DNA of 64,000 nucleotides. Source: Streptomyces sp. NRRL F-2664. Lineage in GTDB: Bacteria; Actinomycetota; Actinomycetes; Streptomycetales; Streptomycetaceae. Below are positions 53,163 through 64,000 of the stretch, piece by piece. Every line of letters starts with the position of its first letter. Position 1 is the stretch's first letter. Made by a program: the position numbers and the translations under genes. The DNA is taken from assembly GCF_000719345.1 (NCBI RefSeq), contig NZ_JOFX01000048.1:1-64000 (forward strand), written 5' to 3'. The notes under the pieces are model-generated. The model saw only the letters and a program-made list of their open reading frames with translations. It had not been told where the DNA came from and searched no databases.

Positions 53163-53182
53163 TACGGTCCCGTAACCTACGG
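53163..53182. promoter_or_regulatory. TACGG/CCGTA operator upstream of the desaturase
   Basis: TACGG, CCGTA and TACGG follow one another at 53163, 53170 and 53178, giving two overlapping palindromes (TACGG-TC-CCGTA and CCGTA-ACC-TACGG). They lie 53 bases before the desaturase start. TetR-type repressors bind such dyads. The rest of the 372-base gap to ppc holds one more small dyad, ACTGAC-TCG-GTCAGT at 53277-53291, and no gene. Confidence 0.55.
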
Positions 53183-53482
53183 CAGGGTAAGTATGGCGCA
53201 GCCGGTTCCCGGCACAACAGGAACGCAACCGCCACCCGCGGAGCCGCTCCCGCGCCACGCGCGCCGCCCGACCCCGACTGACTCGGTCAGTGAGACGTTT
53301 GCCCAGGCACGGGCACGGGACACCTATCCTGGTCCCCGTCGGACAGCGCGGTCCGCACGGGCAGCCCGAGCCACACCTCAGCCGGCGGCGGTCCCCCGGA
53401 CGGAGTCCGGCGGGGTCCCACGCCGTGCACGGCCGGGAGCCCACCGCCCAGTAGCGCTCGAACACTGCAAGGAGCCGCACCT

Positions 53483-56251
<2,769 letters not shown>

Positions 56252-56276
56252 CCCGCCGCCGTACCCACGGAAAAAA

Positions 56277-56309
56277 GGGGGCCCCGCGCCGCACCGGCGC
56301 GGGGCCCCC
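56277..56309. terminator. intrinsic bidirectional terminator after ppc
   Basis: A 14-bp stem, GGGGGCCCCGCGCC with its complement and a GCACC loop, is flanked by AAAAAA on the left and TCTTTCT on the right, so it can serve ppc and the convergent surface-protein gene. Confidence 0.88.
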
Positions 56310-56330
56310 TCTTTCTCCGTCCTACGCTGC

Positions 56331-57095
56331 TCAGCCCTGGGCACCCGACCGGCGGCGGCGCACCACGAGGAACCCACCGGCCGCGATCAGCGCCGCCGCC
56401 ATCGTGGCCAGCAGCCCGATCGGAGCGTCGGAACCGGTCTGCGCCAGATCGCCACCGGTCGTACCGCCGGAGGCCGACGCCGACACGGACGGCGCGGGGG
56501 AGGAAGCCGACGACGACGCCGACGCGCTCGCCGAGGACGACGGACCCGTGCTCGTCGACTTCGACGGCGAAGCCGACGTGCTGGTGCTCGGCGACGTCGA
56601 CGCCGAGGTCGAGGTCGACGGCGCGGGCTCGGTGGAGGACTGCGACGGCGTCGGCCCGGGCGTGGCCGTCGACAGGCACGCGTGCGACAGGTTGAACCAC
56701 TCCAGCTTCTTGCCGCCGCCCGTCGTGCCCTCGACCTCGGCGACCGCCGAGACCAGCTTCGCCCCCGGCTCCGACGCCGCGTACGCGTGGTTCTCGTTCG
56801 GCGGACCGAAGACGGTGACCACCTGCTGGCCGCCCGGCTCGAACGTCACCGTCAGCTTGACGAAGGACACCTCGTTCGGGCTGCCCGGCGCAATGAAGTG
56901 CCAACCGTCCTTCGTGGCGGGGACGGAGGCGCAGGTCTCGCCGGGCTTGCCCTTGTACTGGGCCGCGTAGATCGGCAGGTCCTTCGCCTGGTGCAGCGGC
57001 ACCTCGTAGGAATCGGCGGCGAACGCCGGGCCGGCGGACGCGGAGAGGAGCAGCGCAGCGGCAACAGCCGCCCAGCGCTGACGGGAACGGAGCAT
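56331..57095 (-). CDS. LAxTG-anchored surface protein
   Basis: A 254-residue secreted protein. A signal peptide (MLRSRQRWAAVAAALLLSASAGPAFAA) is followed by a globular domain of about 110 residues with two cysteines (ETCASVP, SHACLS), then a Ser/Thr/Pro stalk of about 70 residues (TSTSASTSPSTS) that could be O-glycosylated by Pmt. The end is LAQTG at about 222-226, a hydrophobic helix and RRRRSG, the sorting signal of class E sortases in streptomycetes. It is probably bound to peptidoglycan. Function of the head is unknown. The ATG at 57095 starts the signal peptide. Confidence 0.88.
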   Translation of the reverse strand: MLRSRQRWAAVAAALLLSASAGPAFAADSYEVPLHQAKDLPIYAAQYKGKPGETCASVPATKDGWHFIAPGSPNEVSFVKLTVTFEPGGQQVVTVFGPPNENHAYAASEPGAKLVSAVAEVEGTTGGGKKLEWFNLSHACLSTATPGPTPSQSSTEPAPSTSTSASTSPSTSTSASPSKSTSTGPSSSASASASSSASSPAPSVSASASGGTTGGDLAQTGSDAPIGLLATMAAALIAAGGFLVVRRRRSGAQG

Positions 57096-57254
57096 GGAGG
57101 CACCTCTGGGAAGAGAGGGAAACACGGGGCCATGGGGGGGCGGCGGCGCCAGCATGCTGAGGCAGTACCGCCCCGGTCAAGAGCCGTGCGTGCATATATG
57201 CGACGAACTGACCTGCTCCGGGTCACTTGTCCCCTGTGAAGATGTGCCGGAACG

Positions 57255-57845
57255 CTAGCCGTTGTACGCCGACTGCGCCCGCTCCAGACCCTCCGAGACC
57301 AGACACTCCACCGCGTCCGCAGCCCGGTCCACGAACCAGTCCAGCTCCTTGCGCTCCGTCGAGGAGAAGTCCTTCAGCACGAAGTCCGCGACCTGCATCC
57401 GGCCCGGAGGCCGACCGATGCCGCACCGCACCCGGTGGTAGTCCGCACCCATCGCCTTCGTCATCGACTTCAGGCCGTTGTGCCCGTTGTCCCCGCCGCC
57501 CAGCTTCAGACGCAGCGTCGGATAGTCGATGTCCAACTCGTCGTGGACCGCCACGATCCGATCCACCGGCACCTTGTAGAAGTCCCGCAGAGCCGTCACC
57601 GGACCGCCCGACAGGTTCATGAACGACATCGGCTTCGCCAGCACCACCCGGCGGTTCACCGGCCCCGGCGGCCCCGTCCGCCCCTCGACCACCTGCGCCC
57701 GCGCCTTGTGCGCCTTGAACTTCCCGCCGATCCGCTCCGCCAGCAGGTCCACCACCATGAACCCGATGTTGTGGCGGTTCCCGGCATACTCCGACCCCGG
57801 ATTGCCCAGACCCACGATCAGCCAGGGCGCCGCGTCGTCCGACAT
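57255..57845 (-). CDS. pth: peptidyl-tRNA hydrolase
   Basis: A 196-residue Pth1 enzyme. [26 protein letters not shown] holds the catalytic His and the Asn residues, and [39 protein letters not shown] the catalytic Asp. It releases peptides from prematurely dropped peptidyl-tRNA. The ATG at 57845 has AAGGAG 6 bases upstream. It is last in the glmU-prs-rplY-pth set read on the minus strand, 99 bases after rplY, an order conserved in actinobacteria. Confidence 0.96.
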   Translation of the reverse strand: MSDDAAPWLIVGLGNPGSEYAGNRHNIGFMVVDLLAERIGGKFKAHKARAQVVEGRTGPPGPVNRRVVLAKPMSFMNLSGGPVTALRDFYKVPVDRIVAVHDELDIDYPTLRLKLGGGDNGHNGLKSMTKAMGADYHRVRCGIGRPPGRMQVADFVLKDFSSTERKELDWFVDRAADAVECLVSEGLERAQSAYNG

Positions 57846-57944
57846 CAAAAGCTCCTTACCGCCTAGAACGAGGACGACCGCCGTCCCGCTCCAGTGGAGC
57901 CGGACGGCGGTCGGTCAGCAACTGCTGAGGCAAGAGGGCGAGGC

Positions 57945-58529
57945 TCAGGCCTCGGCGCCCTCGGCGTCACCCTCGGCCGGCTCCTCGGCCTGCGGGGCGA
58001 CGACCTGCAGGACGGCGGTCTCACCGTCGACGGCCAGAGTGGTGCCGGCCGGCAGCTTCAGGTCGGAGGCGTGCACGGTCGCACCGGCCTCCAGGCCCTC
58101 GATCGAGACGGTGATCTCGGTCGGGATGTGGGTGGCCTCGGCCTCGACGGACACGGCCGTCATCAGGGTCTCCAGCAGGTTGCCACCGGCGGCCAGGTCG
58201 CCCTCGGTCACGACCGGAACCTCGACGACGACCTTCTCGCCCTTCTTGACGATGAGGAAGTCCACGTGGTTGATGACCGGCTTCAGCGGGTGGCGCTGCA
58301 CGGCCTTCGGGATGACCAGCTCGGTGCCGCCGCCCGCGATGTCCAGGGACAGCAGGACGTTCGGGGTCTTCAGCGCCATCATCAGGCCGTGGGCCTCGAC
58401 GTTGACGTGCTTCGGGGCGGTGCCGTGGCCGTAGATGACACCGGGGGTCAGGGCGTCGCGACGGGCCTGGCGGGCCGAGCCCTTGCCGAAGGTGTCGCGC
58501 AGGGTGGCGGAAAGCTTGACCTCGGACAT
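57945..58529 (-). CDS. rplY: 50S ribosomal protein L25 (CTC/TL5 type)
   Basis: A 194-residue long-form L25. SEVKLSATLRDTFGKGSARQARRDALTPGVIYGHG is the N-terminal 5S rRNA-binding domain, and HPLKPVINHVDFLIVKKGEKV leads into the C-terminal TL5 domain; an acidic tail (EEPAEGDAEGAEA) ends it. The ATG at 58529 has GAGGAG 5 bases upstream; the longer open frame upstream crosses a terminator. It binds 5S rRNA in the large subunit and is stress-linked in the general stress protein CTC group. Confidence 0.95.
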   Translation of the reverse strand: MSEVKLSATLRDTFGKGSARQARRDALTPGVIYGHGTAPKHVNVEAHGLMMALKTPNVLLSLDIAGGGTELVIPKAVQRHPLKPVINHVDFLIVKKGEKVVVEVPVVTEGDLAAGGNLLETLMTAVSVEAEATHIPTEITVSIEGLEAGATVHASDLKLPAGTTLAVDGETAVLQVVAPQAEEPAEGDAEGAEA

Positions 58530-58627
58530 GCTCACTCCTCGTGGGGTGACGGAAAGACGGACTGAAGTCACCCGGCCGAAACGGCCTGCTACGAAGAGCG
58601 CGTCGATAACGGAGCATCCGCACACGA

Positions 58628-58686
58628 AAGTGCGGCCTCCCTCGCCGAGCAACTTCATGAGTCTACCCGGCAGGGAGGCCGCACTT
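58628..58686 (-). terminator. long-stem hairpin after prs
   Basis: AAGTGCGGCCTCCCT pairs perfectly with AGGGAGGCCGCACTT (15 bp) across a 29-base loop. It lies between the prs stop and the rplY start and should separate the two transcripts, leaving rplY to its own promoter. Confidence 0.75.
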
Positions 58687-58716
58687 CAAAAGGATCTAGC
58701 GGGAGCCCTGGAGCCC

Positions 58717-59694
58717 CTACTGCTGCTCCTCGAAGAGGCTCGTCACCGAACCGTCCTCGAAGACCTCACGCACCGCACGCGCGATCATCGGCGCGATCGA
58801 CAGCACCGTGATCTTGTCCATCTCCAGGTCGGAGGGGTCCGGCAGGGTGTTCGTGAAGACGAACTCGCTCACCTTCGAGTTCTTCAGGCGGTCGGCCGCC
58901 GGACCCGACAGGATGCCGTGCGTCGCCGTCACGATCACGTCCTCCGCGCCGTGCGCGAAGAGCGCCTCGGCCGCGGCACAGATCGTGCCACCCGTGTCGA
59001 TCATGTCGTCGACCAGGACGCACACCCGGCCCTTGACCTCACCGACGACCTCGTGGACCGTCACCTGGTTGGCGACGTCCTTGTCACGGCGCTTGTGCAC
59101 GATCGCCAGCGGCGCGTCCAGCCGGTCGCACCAGCGGTCCGCCACCCGCACACGACCCGCGTCCGGAGACACGATCGTCAGCTTCGTCCGGTCCACCTTC
59201 GCACCCACGTAGTCCGCGAGCACGTTCAGCGCCGACAGGTGGTCCACCGGGCCGTCGAAGAAGCCCTGAATCTGGTCCGTGTGCAGGTCGACCGTCAGGA
59301 TGCGGTCCGCACCCGCGGTCTTCAGCAGATCCGCCACCAGACGCGCCGAGATCGGCTCGCGGCCCTTGTGCTTCTTGTCCTGGCGGGCGTACCCGTAGGA
59401 CGGGATGATCACGGTGATGGAACGCGCCGACGCACGCTTCAGCGCGTCGATCATGATCAGCTGCTCCATGATCCACTTGTTGATCGGAGCCGTGTGGCTC
59501 TGGATCAGGAAGCAGTCCGCGCCACGCGCCGACTCCTGGAAGCGGACGTAGATCTCACCGTTCGCGAAGTCGAAAGCCTTGGTCGGCACGAGGCCGACTC
59601 CCAGCTGGTGCGCGACCTCCTCGGCCAGCTCGGGGTGGGCGCGGCCGGAGAAGAGCATCAGCTTCTTCTCGCCGGTCGTCTTGATCCCGGTCAC
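58717..59694 (-). CDS. prs: ribose-phosphate pyrophosphokinase
   Basis: A 325-residue PRPP synthetase. Conserved blocks include LMLFSGRAHPELAEEVA, FQESARGADCFLIQSHTAPIN, YGYARQDKKHKGREPISARLVADLL (the ATP flexible loop), TVDLHTDQIQGFF and the PRPP-binding VLVDDMIDTGGT. It makes PRPP for purine, pyrimidine, His and Trp synthesis. The GTG at 59694 lies after GAGGAGAC. It follows glmU by 133 bases on the same strand. Confidence 0.96.
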   Translation of the reverse strand: MTGIKTTGEKKLMLFSGRAHPELAEEVAHQLGVGLVPTKAFDFANGEIYVRFQESARGADCFLIQSHTAPINKWIMEQLIMIDALKRASARSITVIIPSYGYARQDKKHKGREPISARLVADLLKTAGADRILTVDLHTDQIQGFFDGPVDHLSALNVLADYVGAKVDRTKLTIVSPDAGRVRVADRWCDRLDAPLAIVHKRRDKDVANQVTVHEVVGEVKGRVCVLVDDMIDTGGTICAAAEALFAHGAEDVIVTATHGILSGPAADRLKNSKVSEFVFTNTLPDPSDLEMDKITVLSIAPMIARAVREVFEDGSVTSLFEEQQ

Positions 59695-59827
59695 AGCACT
59701 GTCTCCTCAGACGTGTTGAAGCTGCTCGCCCCCATGTGCGTCCGTCCCGCACACGGTGAGCCAGCCGAATTGCGTGCACCTATCACGGTACGCCGTTCGA
59801 GACGTACCTGTTTCCGGTCAGTTCACC

Positions 59828-61273
59828 TCAAGGGCGCTCGGCGTCCTCCGAGACCGCCGACTGCGCCGCAGTCGCGGCAGCACTTCCCGGACGCTTGCGA
59901 GCCACCCAACCCTCGATATTCCGCTGCTGGCCGCGGGCCACGGCCAGCGCGCCGGGGGGCACATCCTTCGTGATCACGGATCCGGCAGCCGTGTAGGCCC
60001 CGTCCCCGATGGTGACGGGTGCCACAAACATGTTGTCCGACCCCGTCTTGCAATGCGAGCCGACCGTGGTGTGGTGCTTGTGCTCGCCGTCGTAGTTCAC
60101 GAAGACGCTCGCCGCGCCGATGTTCGTGTACTCGCCGATCGTCGCGTCGCCCACATAGGAGAGGTGCGGCACCTTGGTGCCCTCGCCGATCGTCGCGTTC
60201 TTCATCTCCACGTACGTGCCGGCCTTCGCCTTCGCCCCGAGGCTCGTGCCCGGACGCAGGTACGCGAACGGCCCCACGCTCGCCTGCGGGCCCACGACCG
60301 CGCTCTCGGCCACCGTGTTGTCCACGCGCGCGCCCGCGCCCACCCGGGTGTCGCGCAGCCTGGTGTTGGGGCCCACCTCGGCGCCCTCGGCGATGTGCGT
60401 GGCGCCCAGGAGCTGGGTACCGGGGTGCACGACCGCGTCCTGCCCGAAGGTGACGGTCACGTCCACGAAGGTGCTCGCCGGGTCGACGACCGTCACGCCC
60501 GCCAGCATGGCCTGCTCGAGCAGCCGCGCGTTCAGCAGGGCGCGGGCCTCGGCGAGCTGCACACGGTTGTTGATGCCGAGGATCTGGCGGTGGTCGCTGC
60601 CCACGGCCGCCCCGACCCGGTGCCCGGCCTCGCGCAGGATGCCGAGGACGTCGGTGAGGTACTCCTCGCCCTGGCTGTTGTCCGTACGGACCTTGCCGAG
60701 GGCGTCGGCGAGGAGGGCGCCGTCGAAGGCGAAGACGCCCGAGTTGATCTCGCGGATCGCGCGCTGGGAGTCGGTGGCGTCCTTGTGCTCGACGATCGCG
60801 GTCACGGCGCCGCCGGCGTCGCGCACGATGCGGCCGTAACCGGTGGAGTCCGGCACCTCGGCGGTGAGCACGGTGACGGCGTTGCCGTCGGCGGCGTGCG
60901 TCCGCGCGAGCCGGCCCAGGGTCTCCCCGGTGAGCAGCGGGGTGTCGCCGCAGACGACGATCACCGTGCCGTCGACGGGACCGCCGAGCTCCTGCAGGGC
61001 CATGCGGACGGCGTGGCCGGTGCCGTTCTGCTCGTACTGGACGGCGGTGCGGACGTCGGCGTCGATGCCGGCGAGGTGTGCGGTGACCTGCTCCCGGGCG
61101 TGCCCGACGACCACGACGAGGTGTTCGGGGTCCAGCTCGCGGGAGGCGGCGACGACGTGACCGACGAGCGAGCGCCCGCAGATCTCGTGCAGAACCTTGG
61201 GTGTGGCCGACTTCATGCGGGTGCCTTCACCCGCTGCGAGTACGACGACGGCTGCCGGGCGGTTGGCGCTCAC
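59828..61273 (-). CDS. glmU: bifunctional GlmU: GlcNAc-1-P uridyltransferase / GlcN-1-P acetyltransferase
   Basis: A 481-residue two-domain enzyme. The N-terminal nucleotidyltransferase has VVVLAAGEGTRMKSATPKVLHEICG (about 8-32). The C-terminal left-handed beta-helix of hexapeptide repeats (from about 265) includes RPGTSLGAKAKAGTYVEMKNATIGEG and YDGEHKHHTTVG, the acetyltransferase site. It makes UDP-GlcNAc for peptidoglycan in the cytoplasm. The GTG at 61273 is chosen because the family motif starts there and GAAGGG lies 7 bases upstream; the extension runs into the tRNA region. Confidence 0.96.
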   Translation of the reverse strand: MSANRPAAVVVLAAGEGTRMKSATPKVLHEICGRSLVGHVVAASRELDPEHLVVVVGHAREQVTAHLAGIDADVRTAVQYEQNGTGHAVRMALQELGGPVDGTVIVVCGDTPLLTGETLGRLARTHAADGNAVTVLTAEVPDSTGYGRIVRDAGGAVTAIVEHKDATDSQRAIREINSGVFAFDGALLADALGKVRTDNSQGEEYLTDVLGILREAGHRVGAAVGSDHRQILGINNRVQLAEARALLNARLLEQAMLAGVTVVDPASTFVDVTVTFGQDAVVHPGTQLLGATHIAEGAEVGPNTRLRDTRVGAGARVDNTVAESAVVGPQASVGPFAYLRPGTSLGAKAKAGTYVEMKNATIGEGTKVPHLSYVGDATIGEYTNIGAASVFVNYDGEHKHHTTVGSHCKTGSDNMFVAPVTIGDGAYTAAGSVITKDVPPGALAVARGQQRNIEGWVARKRPGSAAATAAQSAVSEDAERP

Positions 61274-61382
61274 GGGTGTGCCCTTCGGCTTCGGGGGTGG
61301 ACCCGTGAAGGATACCGGTGGGCCGAAGGCCCGAAACGAAGCCGGGTCCCGACCTCTGTGGTCGGAACCCGAACGTGCGTTG

Positions 61383-61454
61383 CTCCCCTGCCAGGACTCG
61401 AACCTGGAACAAATCATCCAAAGTGACCCGTGTTGCCAATTACACCACAGGGGA
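61383..61454 (-). tRNA. tRNA-Gln (UUG)
   Basis: A 72-base cloverleaf on the minus strand: acceptor TCCCCTG pairs with CAGGGGA, the T arm is CCAGG-TTCGAGT-CCTGG, and the anticodon loop CTTTGGA presents UUG (Gln) on a GGTCA/TGATT stem. CCA is not fully encoded (GCA follows). It is upstream of glmU on the same strand. It is not used as an attachment site by the element in this window. Confidence 0.93.
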
Positions 61455-61483
61455 TGGTGAACCCGGGTGAACCGGACATTTCG

Positions 61484-62242
61484 TCACTTGGTCGAACCCG
61501 CGGACCCCACTATGCCGCACCAGGCGCCCTCAATGCGACGGTACAACTCGCAACCGGCGGCGACGCGGACGACCAGGCATCCCCGGTACGCCGCCCCGGT
61601 GTTCTTCCGGACGGTGCTCGGGTTGTGCTTCTTGAGCGTGGTCCGCTGCAACCGGCTGCGCTCCACACCGACGAGGTCGGCCCAGTACCGTTCGGCCCCC
61701 TCCACGTCCGCGGATTCGTGGATCATCACGCGGAACTTGAGCCGCTCGCGGGGGATGTCCATGAGCGCGAGCCATGCCAGGAAGACCCGGATGACACCGG
61801 GGTCGCTGTTGATGAACGCGACGGTCTCGTCCCGCCGGTACGGCTTGCTCTTGGCGCCCTCCGCCCAGTAGAGGGCGACGCCTGCGATGAACAGGTCGCG
61901 ATCGCTGAGCGGGCCGACCTCCCTGCGTGCCGCCTCGATCGCCTCGGCACGGGCGGCTTGGCGCCGCGGGCGTTCCAGGGCCCAGCGCCGGTGCGCCGCG
62001 TCCCGGCCCTGCTCGGCGGGGGACCGGTGGTCGACCTTGGGGAGGTCGCGGACCCAGAGGGAGATCGAGCTCTTCGAGCACCCGAGCTCCTGCTGGATCC
62101 GGTGGTAGGTGAGGCCCTGCGGGCGCAGTTCGCGGGCGCGGGTGCGGAGGGCGTCCTTGGCGTTGGGGTGTCTCGCCCGTTCGGGTGCCGGGTCGGGAGG
62201 GGTGGCGGGGCCGTCGGCGGCGGGGCGATCGGTTTCGGTCAT
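61484..62242 (-). CDS. HTH protein with LAGLIDADG-like C-terminal region, function unknown
   Basis: A 252-residue protein. Residues about 28-70 form a helix-turn-helix (DALRTRARELRPQGLTYHRIQQELGCSKSSISLWVRDLP). The C-terminal 135 residues carry LFIAGVALYWAEGAKSKPYR, VAFINSDPGVIRVFLAWL, IPRERLKFRVMIHESADVEGAERYWADLVGV and KKHNPSTVRKNTGAAYRGCLVVRV. The YWAEGxK, NSDP and HNPxTxRxNTG blocks recall a widespread family that may have a LAGLIDADG-type fold; this is my inference. Active-site acids cannot be assigned. It is 29 bases from the tRNA-Gln 5' end and divergent from the histidine kinase. It may be a regulator or a domesticated endonuclease. Confidence 0.7.
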   Translation of the reverse strand: MTETDRPAADGPATPPDPAPERARHPNAKDALRTRARELRPQGLTYHRIQQELGCSKSSISLWVRDLPKVDHRSPAEQGRDAAHRRWALERPRRQAARAEAIEAARREVGPLSDRDLFIAGVALYWAEGAKSKPYRRDETVAFINSDPGVIRVFLAWLALMDIPRERLKFRVMIHESADVEGAERYWADLVGVERSRLQRTTLKKHNPSTVRKNTGAAYRGCLVVRVAAGCELYRRIEGAWCGIVGSAGSTK

Positions 62243-62373
62243 GGGTCGACTGTGGTCCGGAATGTGGGATTCAGGTCTTGGGATGCGGGCGATTCACTCC
62301 TATGTGCGATTACCCGTCGTTCGTGGTTTTTTCTGTCGGTGGTCTGTAGGGGGCGCTGCGTACGCTGGACGGC

Positions 62374-63675
62374 ATGACCAGTACGGGGGAAGAGCAAGGC
62401 CGTGCCGGGCCGCCGTTGTGGTGGGCGCGGCGGCGGGATGTCGTGGTGGACGTGGCGCTGGCGGGGGTCTCCGCCGCGGAGTGCGCATGGGAGGGGATCC
62501 GCTTCGCGGACGAGGCGGGGATCCCCGTGCCCCTCGGGGTGCTGTTCGGGGTCGTGGTGGGGGCCACGCTCGTGCTGCGCCGGCGGTGGCCGATCGCGGT
62601 GGTGCTGGTCGGGATCGCCGTGGCGCCGGCCGAAGTGGGGTTCCTGCTGTCGGTGGTGGGCATGTACACGCTCGCCTCGTCCGAGGTTCCCCGGCGGATC
62701 ATCGCGGCGCTCGCCTCGATGTCGCTGGTGGCGACCTTCATCGTGATGTACCTGAAGACGCGCGGCGACGTGGAGGCCGATCCCGGCCTCGTGGTCGCGC
62801 TGTCCGGCTTCGTCGCCGTCGCGCTGACGGTGCCGCCCATGCTGCTCGGGCTCTACATCGGGGCCCGGCGGCGGCTGATGGAGAGCCTGCAGGAACGGGC
62901 CGACTCGCTGGAGCGGGAGCTGTCGCTGCTGGCGGACCGGGCCGAGGAGCGTGCCGAGTGGGCCCGGACCGAGGAGCGGACCCGCATCGCGCGCGAGATG
63001 CACGACGTGGTCGCGCACCGGGTGTCGCTGATGGTCGTGCACGCGGCCGCGCTGGAGGCGGTGGCGGTCAAGGACCCGGCGCGGGCGGCGAAGAACGCCG
63101 CGCTGGTGGGGGACATGGGACGGCAGGCGCTGACGGAGCTGCGCGAGATGCTGGGCGTGCTGCGGGCGGCGCCCGCCAAGGCGGCCGTCGCTCCGGCCGC
63201 GGCCGTGGGGGCCGCGGTGGGGGCCGCGGTGGTGCAGGTGGCTGCCGCGTCGGTGGCGGCGGGTGTGGACGAGGGGCCCTCGCTGGAGGAGTTGGAGGCG
63301 CTGGTCGGGCAGTCGCGGGCGGCCGGGATGGCCGTCGAGATGGTCGTGCAGGGGGCGGGTCCCGCCGGGGGCGCGGTGTACTCGGCGGAGGTGGAGCAGA
63401 CGGCGTACCGCGTGGTGCAGGAGGCGCTGACCAACTGCCACAAGCACGCTCCGGGGGCGCGGGTCGTGGTGCGGCTGGCGCACCGTGAGGGGGAGGTGGC
63501 GATGCAGGTGGAGAACGGGCCGTGCGAGGGGAAGGCGGACGGGGTCGGTCTGCCGAGCGGGGGGAACGGGCTGGTCGGGATGCGGGAGCGGGTGCTCGGG
63601 CTGGGCGGGGTGTTCGTGTCGGGGCCGACGGATGCGGGGGGTTTCAGGGTGTCGGCGGTGCTCCCGGTCCGCTAG
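62374..63675 (+). CDS. sensor histidine kinase, NarX/DesK type
   Basis: A 433-residue membrane kinase. Four to five membrane helices occupy about 25-170; a coiled linker (LMESLQERADSLERELSLLADRAEERAE) leads to a HisKA_3 domain with the phospho-acceptor His in AREMHDVVAHRVSLMVVHA near 209 and an HATPase domain with AYRVVQEALTNCHKHAPGA (N box) and GNGLVGMRERV (G box). An Ala-rich insert (AVAPAAAVGAAVGAAVV) separates the two. It probably partners a LuxR-type regulator; none is adjacent within the window, though one may lie just past the right edge. The ATG at 62374 is chosen by frame and similarity. Confidence 0.9.
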   Translation: MTSTGEEQGRAGPPLWWARRRDVVVDVALAGVSAAECAWEGIRFADEAGIPVPLGVLFGVVVGATLVLRRRWPIAVVLVGIAVAPAEVGFLLSVVGMYTLASSEVPRRIIAALASMSLVATFIVMYLKTRGDVEADPGLVVALSGFVAVALTVPPMLLGLYIGARRRLMESLQERADSLERELSLLADRAEERAEWARTEERTRIAREMHDVVAHRVSLMVVHAAALEAVAVKDPARAAKNAALVGDMGRQALTELREMLGVLRAAPAKAAVAPAAAVGAAVGAAVVQVAAASVAAGVDEGPSLEELEALVGQSRAAGMAVEMVVQGAGPAGGAVYSAEVEQTAYRVVQEALTNCHKHAPGARVVVRLAHREGEVAMQVENGPCEGKADGVGLPSGGNGLVGMRERVLGLGGVFVSGPTDAGGFRVSAVLPVR

Positions 63676-63717
63676 GCCCCTCGGCTCCCGCCGGGGTGGC
63701 CGGTCCGGCCGGTGGCT

Positions 63718-63916
63718 GCTGGGGCTCCGCCCCAGACCCCGCGCCTCAAGCGCCGGCGGGGCTGGATTTTGCTGGTCGGTGGTAGCTGGGGCTCTGCCCC
63801 AGGCCCCGCGCCTCAAGCGCCGGCGGGGCTGGATTTTGCTGGTCGGTGGTAGCTGGGGCTCTGCCCCAGACCCCGCGCCTCAAGCGCCGGCGAGGCTGGA
63901 TTTTGCTGGTCGGTGT
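63718..63916. repeat. three tandem 67-bp repeats
   Basis: A 67-base unit that begins GCTGGGGCTCTGCCCCAG and ends near TTTGCTGGTCGGTGGTA occurs at 63718, 63785 and 63852 with only a few changes. Each unit holds two hairpins (TGGGGCTCYGCCCCA, and GCGCC-type CCCGCGCC/GGCGGGG) and TTTT. This kind of GC-rich palindrome is dispersed in Streptomyces intergenic DNA, where it may act as a terminator; three in tandem after the kinase gene is less common. The 325 bases to the right edge otherwise show no gene. Confidence 0.8.
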
Positions 63917-64000
63917 CGGTGCTGTGTGGGGCGGTGCCCCGCCGGAATGTCTCCTCGGCTCGGCGCGTTCGAGCGATCGCGGCTGTACTCGGAGGTCGCG

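Noticed and set aside
61383..61454. tRNA-Gln as attachment site of another element
   Set aside because: No second copy of its 3' end and no integrase were seen in the flanking sequence within this window.

Overview
The window reads as chromosomal DNA of a Streptomyces. Coding sequence is about 70-73% GC with strong third-position GC, GTG starts are frequent, and there is an SsgA-like sporulation/cell-division protein, a family limited to morphologically complex actinomycetes. From memory (not searched), the order ssgE-cbiMQO-PBP-pmt-rsmI-tatD-rpf-ksgA-ispE-ABC-F-galE-tamR/tam-desaturase-ppc-pth-rplY-prs-glmU matches the S. coelicolor SCO3122-SCO3161 neighbourhood in reverse order.

Layout. 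0-5.7 kb: a cut GNAT gene, exonuclease III, then a MerR regulator divergent from a translationally coupled Baeyer-Villiger monooxygenase / hydrolase / SDR operon. 5.7-12 kb: a tricorn-type protease, then a TetR regulator with two palindromic operators and an MMPL exporter. 12-19.3 kb: ssgE-like gene, an ECF-type cobalt/nickel importer (cbiM-cbiQ-cbiO) behind a palindromic operator, a serine hydrolase, a penicillin-binding protein, a GNAT gene and a small secreted protein.

19.38-31.59 kb is the main accessory feature: a ~12.1-kb actinomycete integrative and conjugative element (AICE) inserted in the 3' end of pmt, the protein O-mannosyltransferase gene. An 88-bp direct repeat (86 identical) of the pmt 3' end marks both borders. 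Inside lie a tyrosine integrase, an excisionase, a dense cluster of the 9-mer CTGCGTCAC (candidate origin or operator), a prim-pol/helicase replication pair, GGGAGG repeats next to an FtsK-like TraB translocase (candidate clt), a string of small coupled spread-type genes, and a divergent cargo cassette of lower GC. The cargo comprises an HTH protein, a PP2C-like phosphatase and a membrane-anchored protein. 11-bp-spaced GGGCCGT repeats just inside both ends look like integrase arm sites. The element supplies a new pmt 3' end and terminator, so Pmt stays full length.

31.5-64 kb is core chromosome: pmt, rsmI, zinc-ribbon gene, tatD, an RpfB-like muralytic factor, ksgA-ispE, an acyltransferase, an ABC-F protein, two tandem PQQ-propeller lipid-anchored or membrane proteins, two orphan LuxR response regulators flanking galE (one without its phospho-acceptor Asp), tamR/tam, a desaturase-TetR operon, ppc, an LAxTG surface protein, pth-rplY-prs-glmU, tRNA-Gln(UUG), an HTH protein of unknown function, a histidine kinase, and three tandem 67-bp repeats near the right edge.
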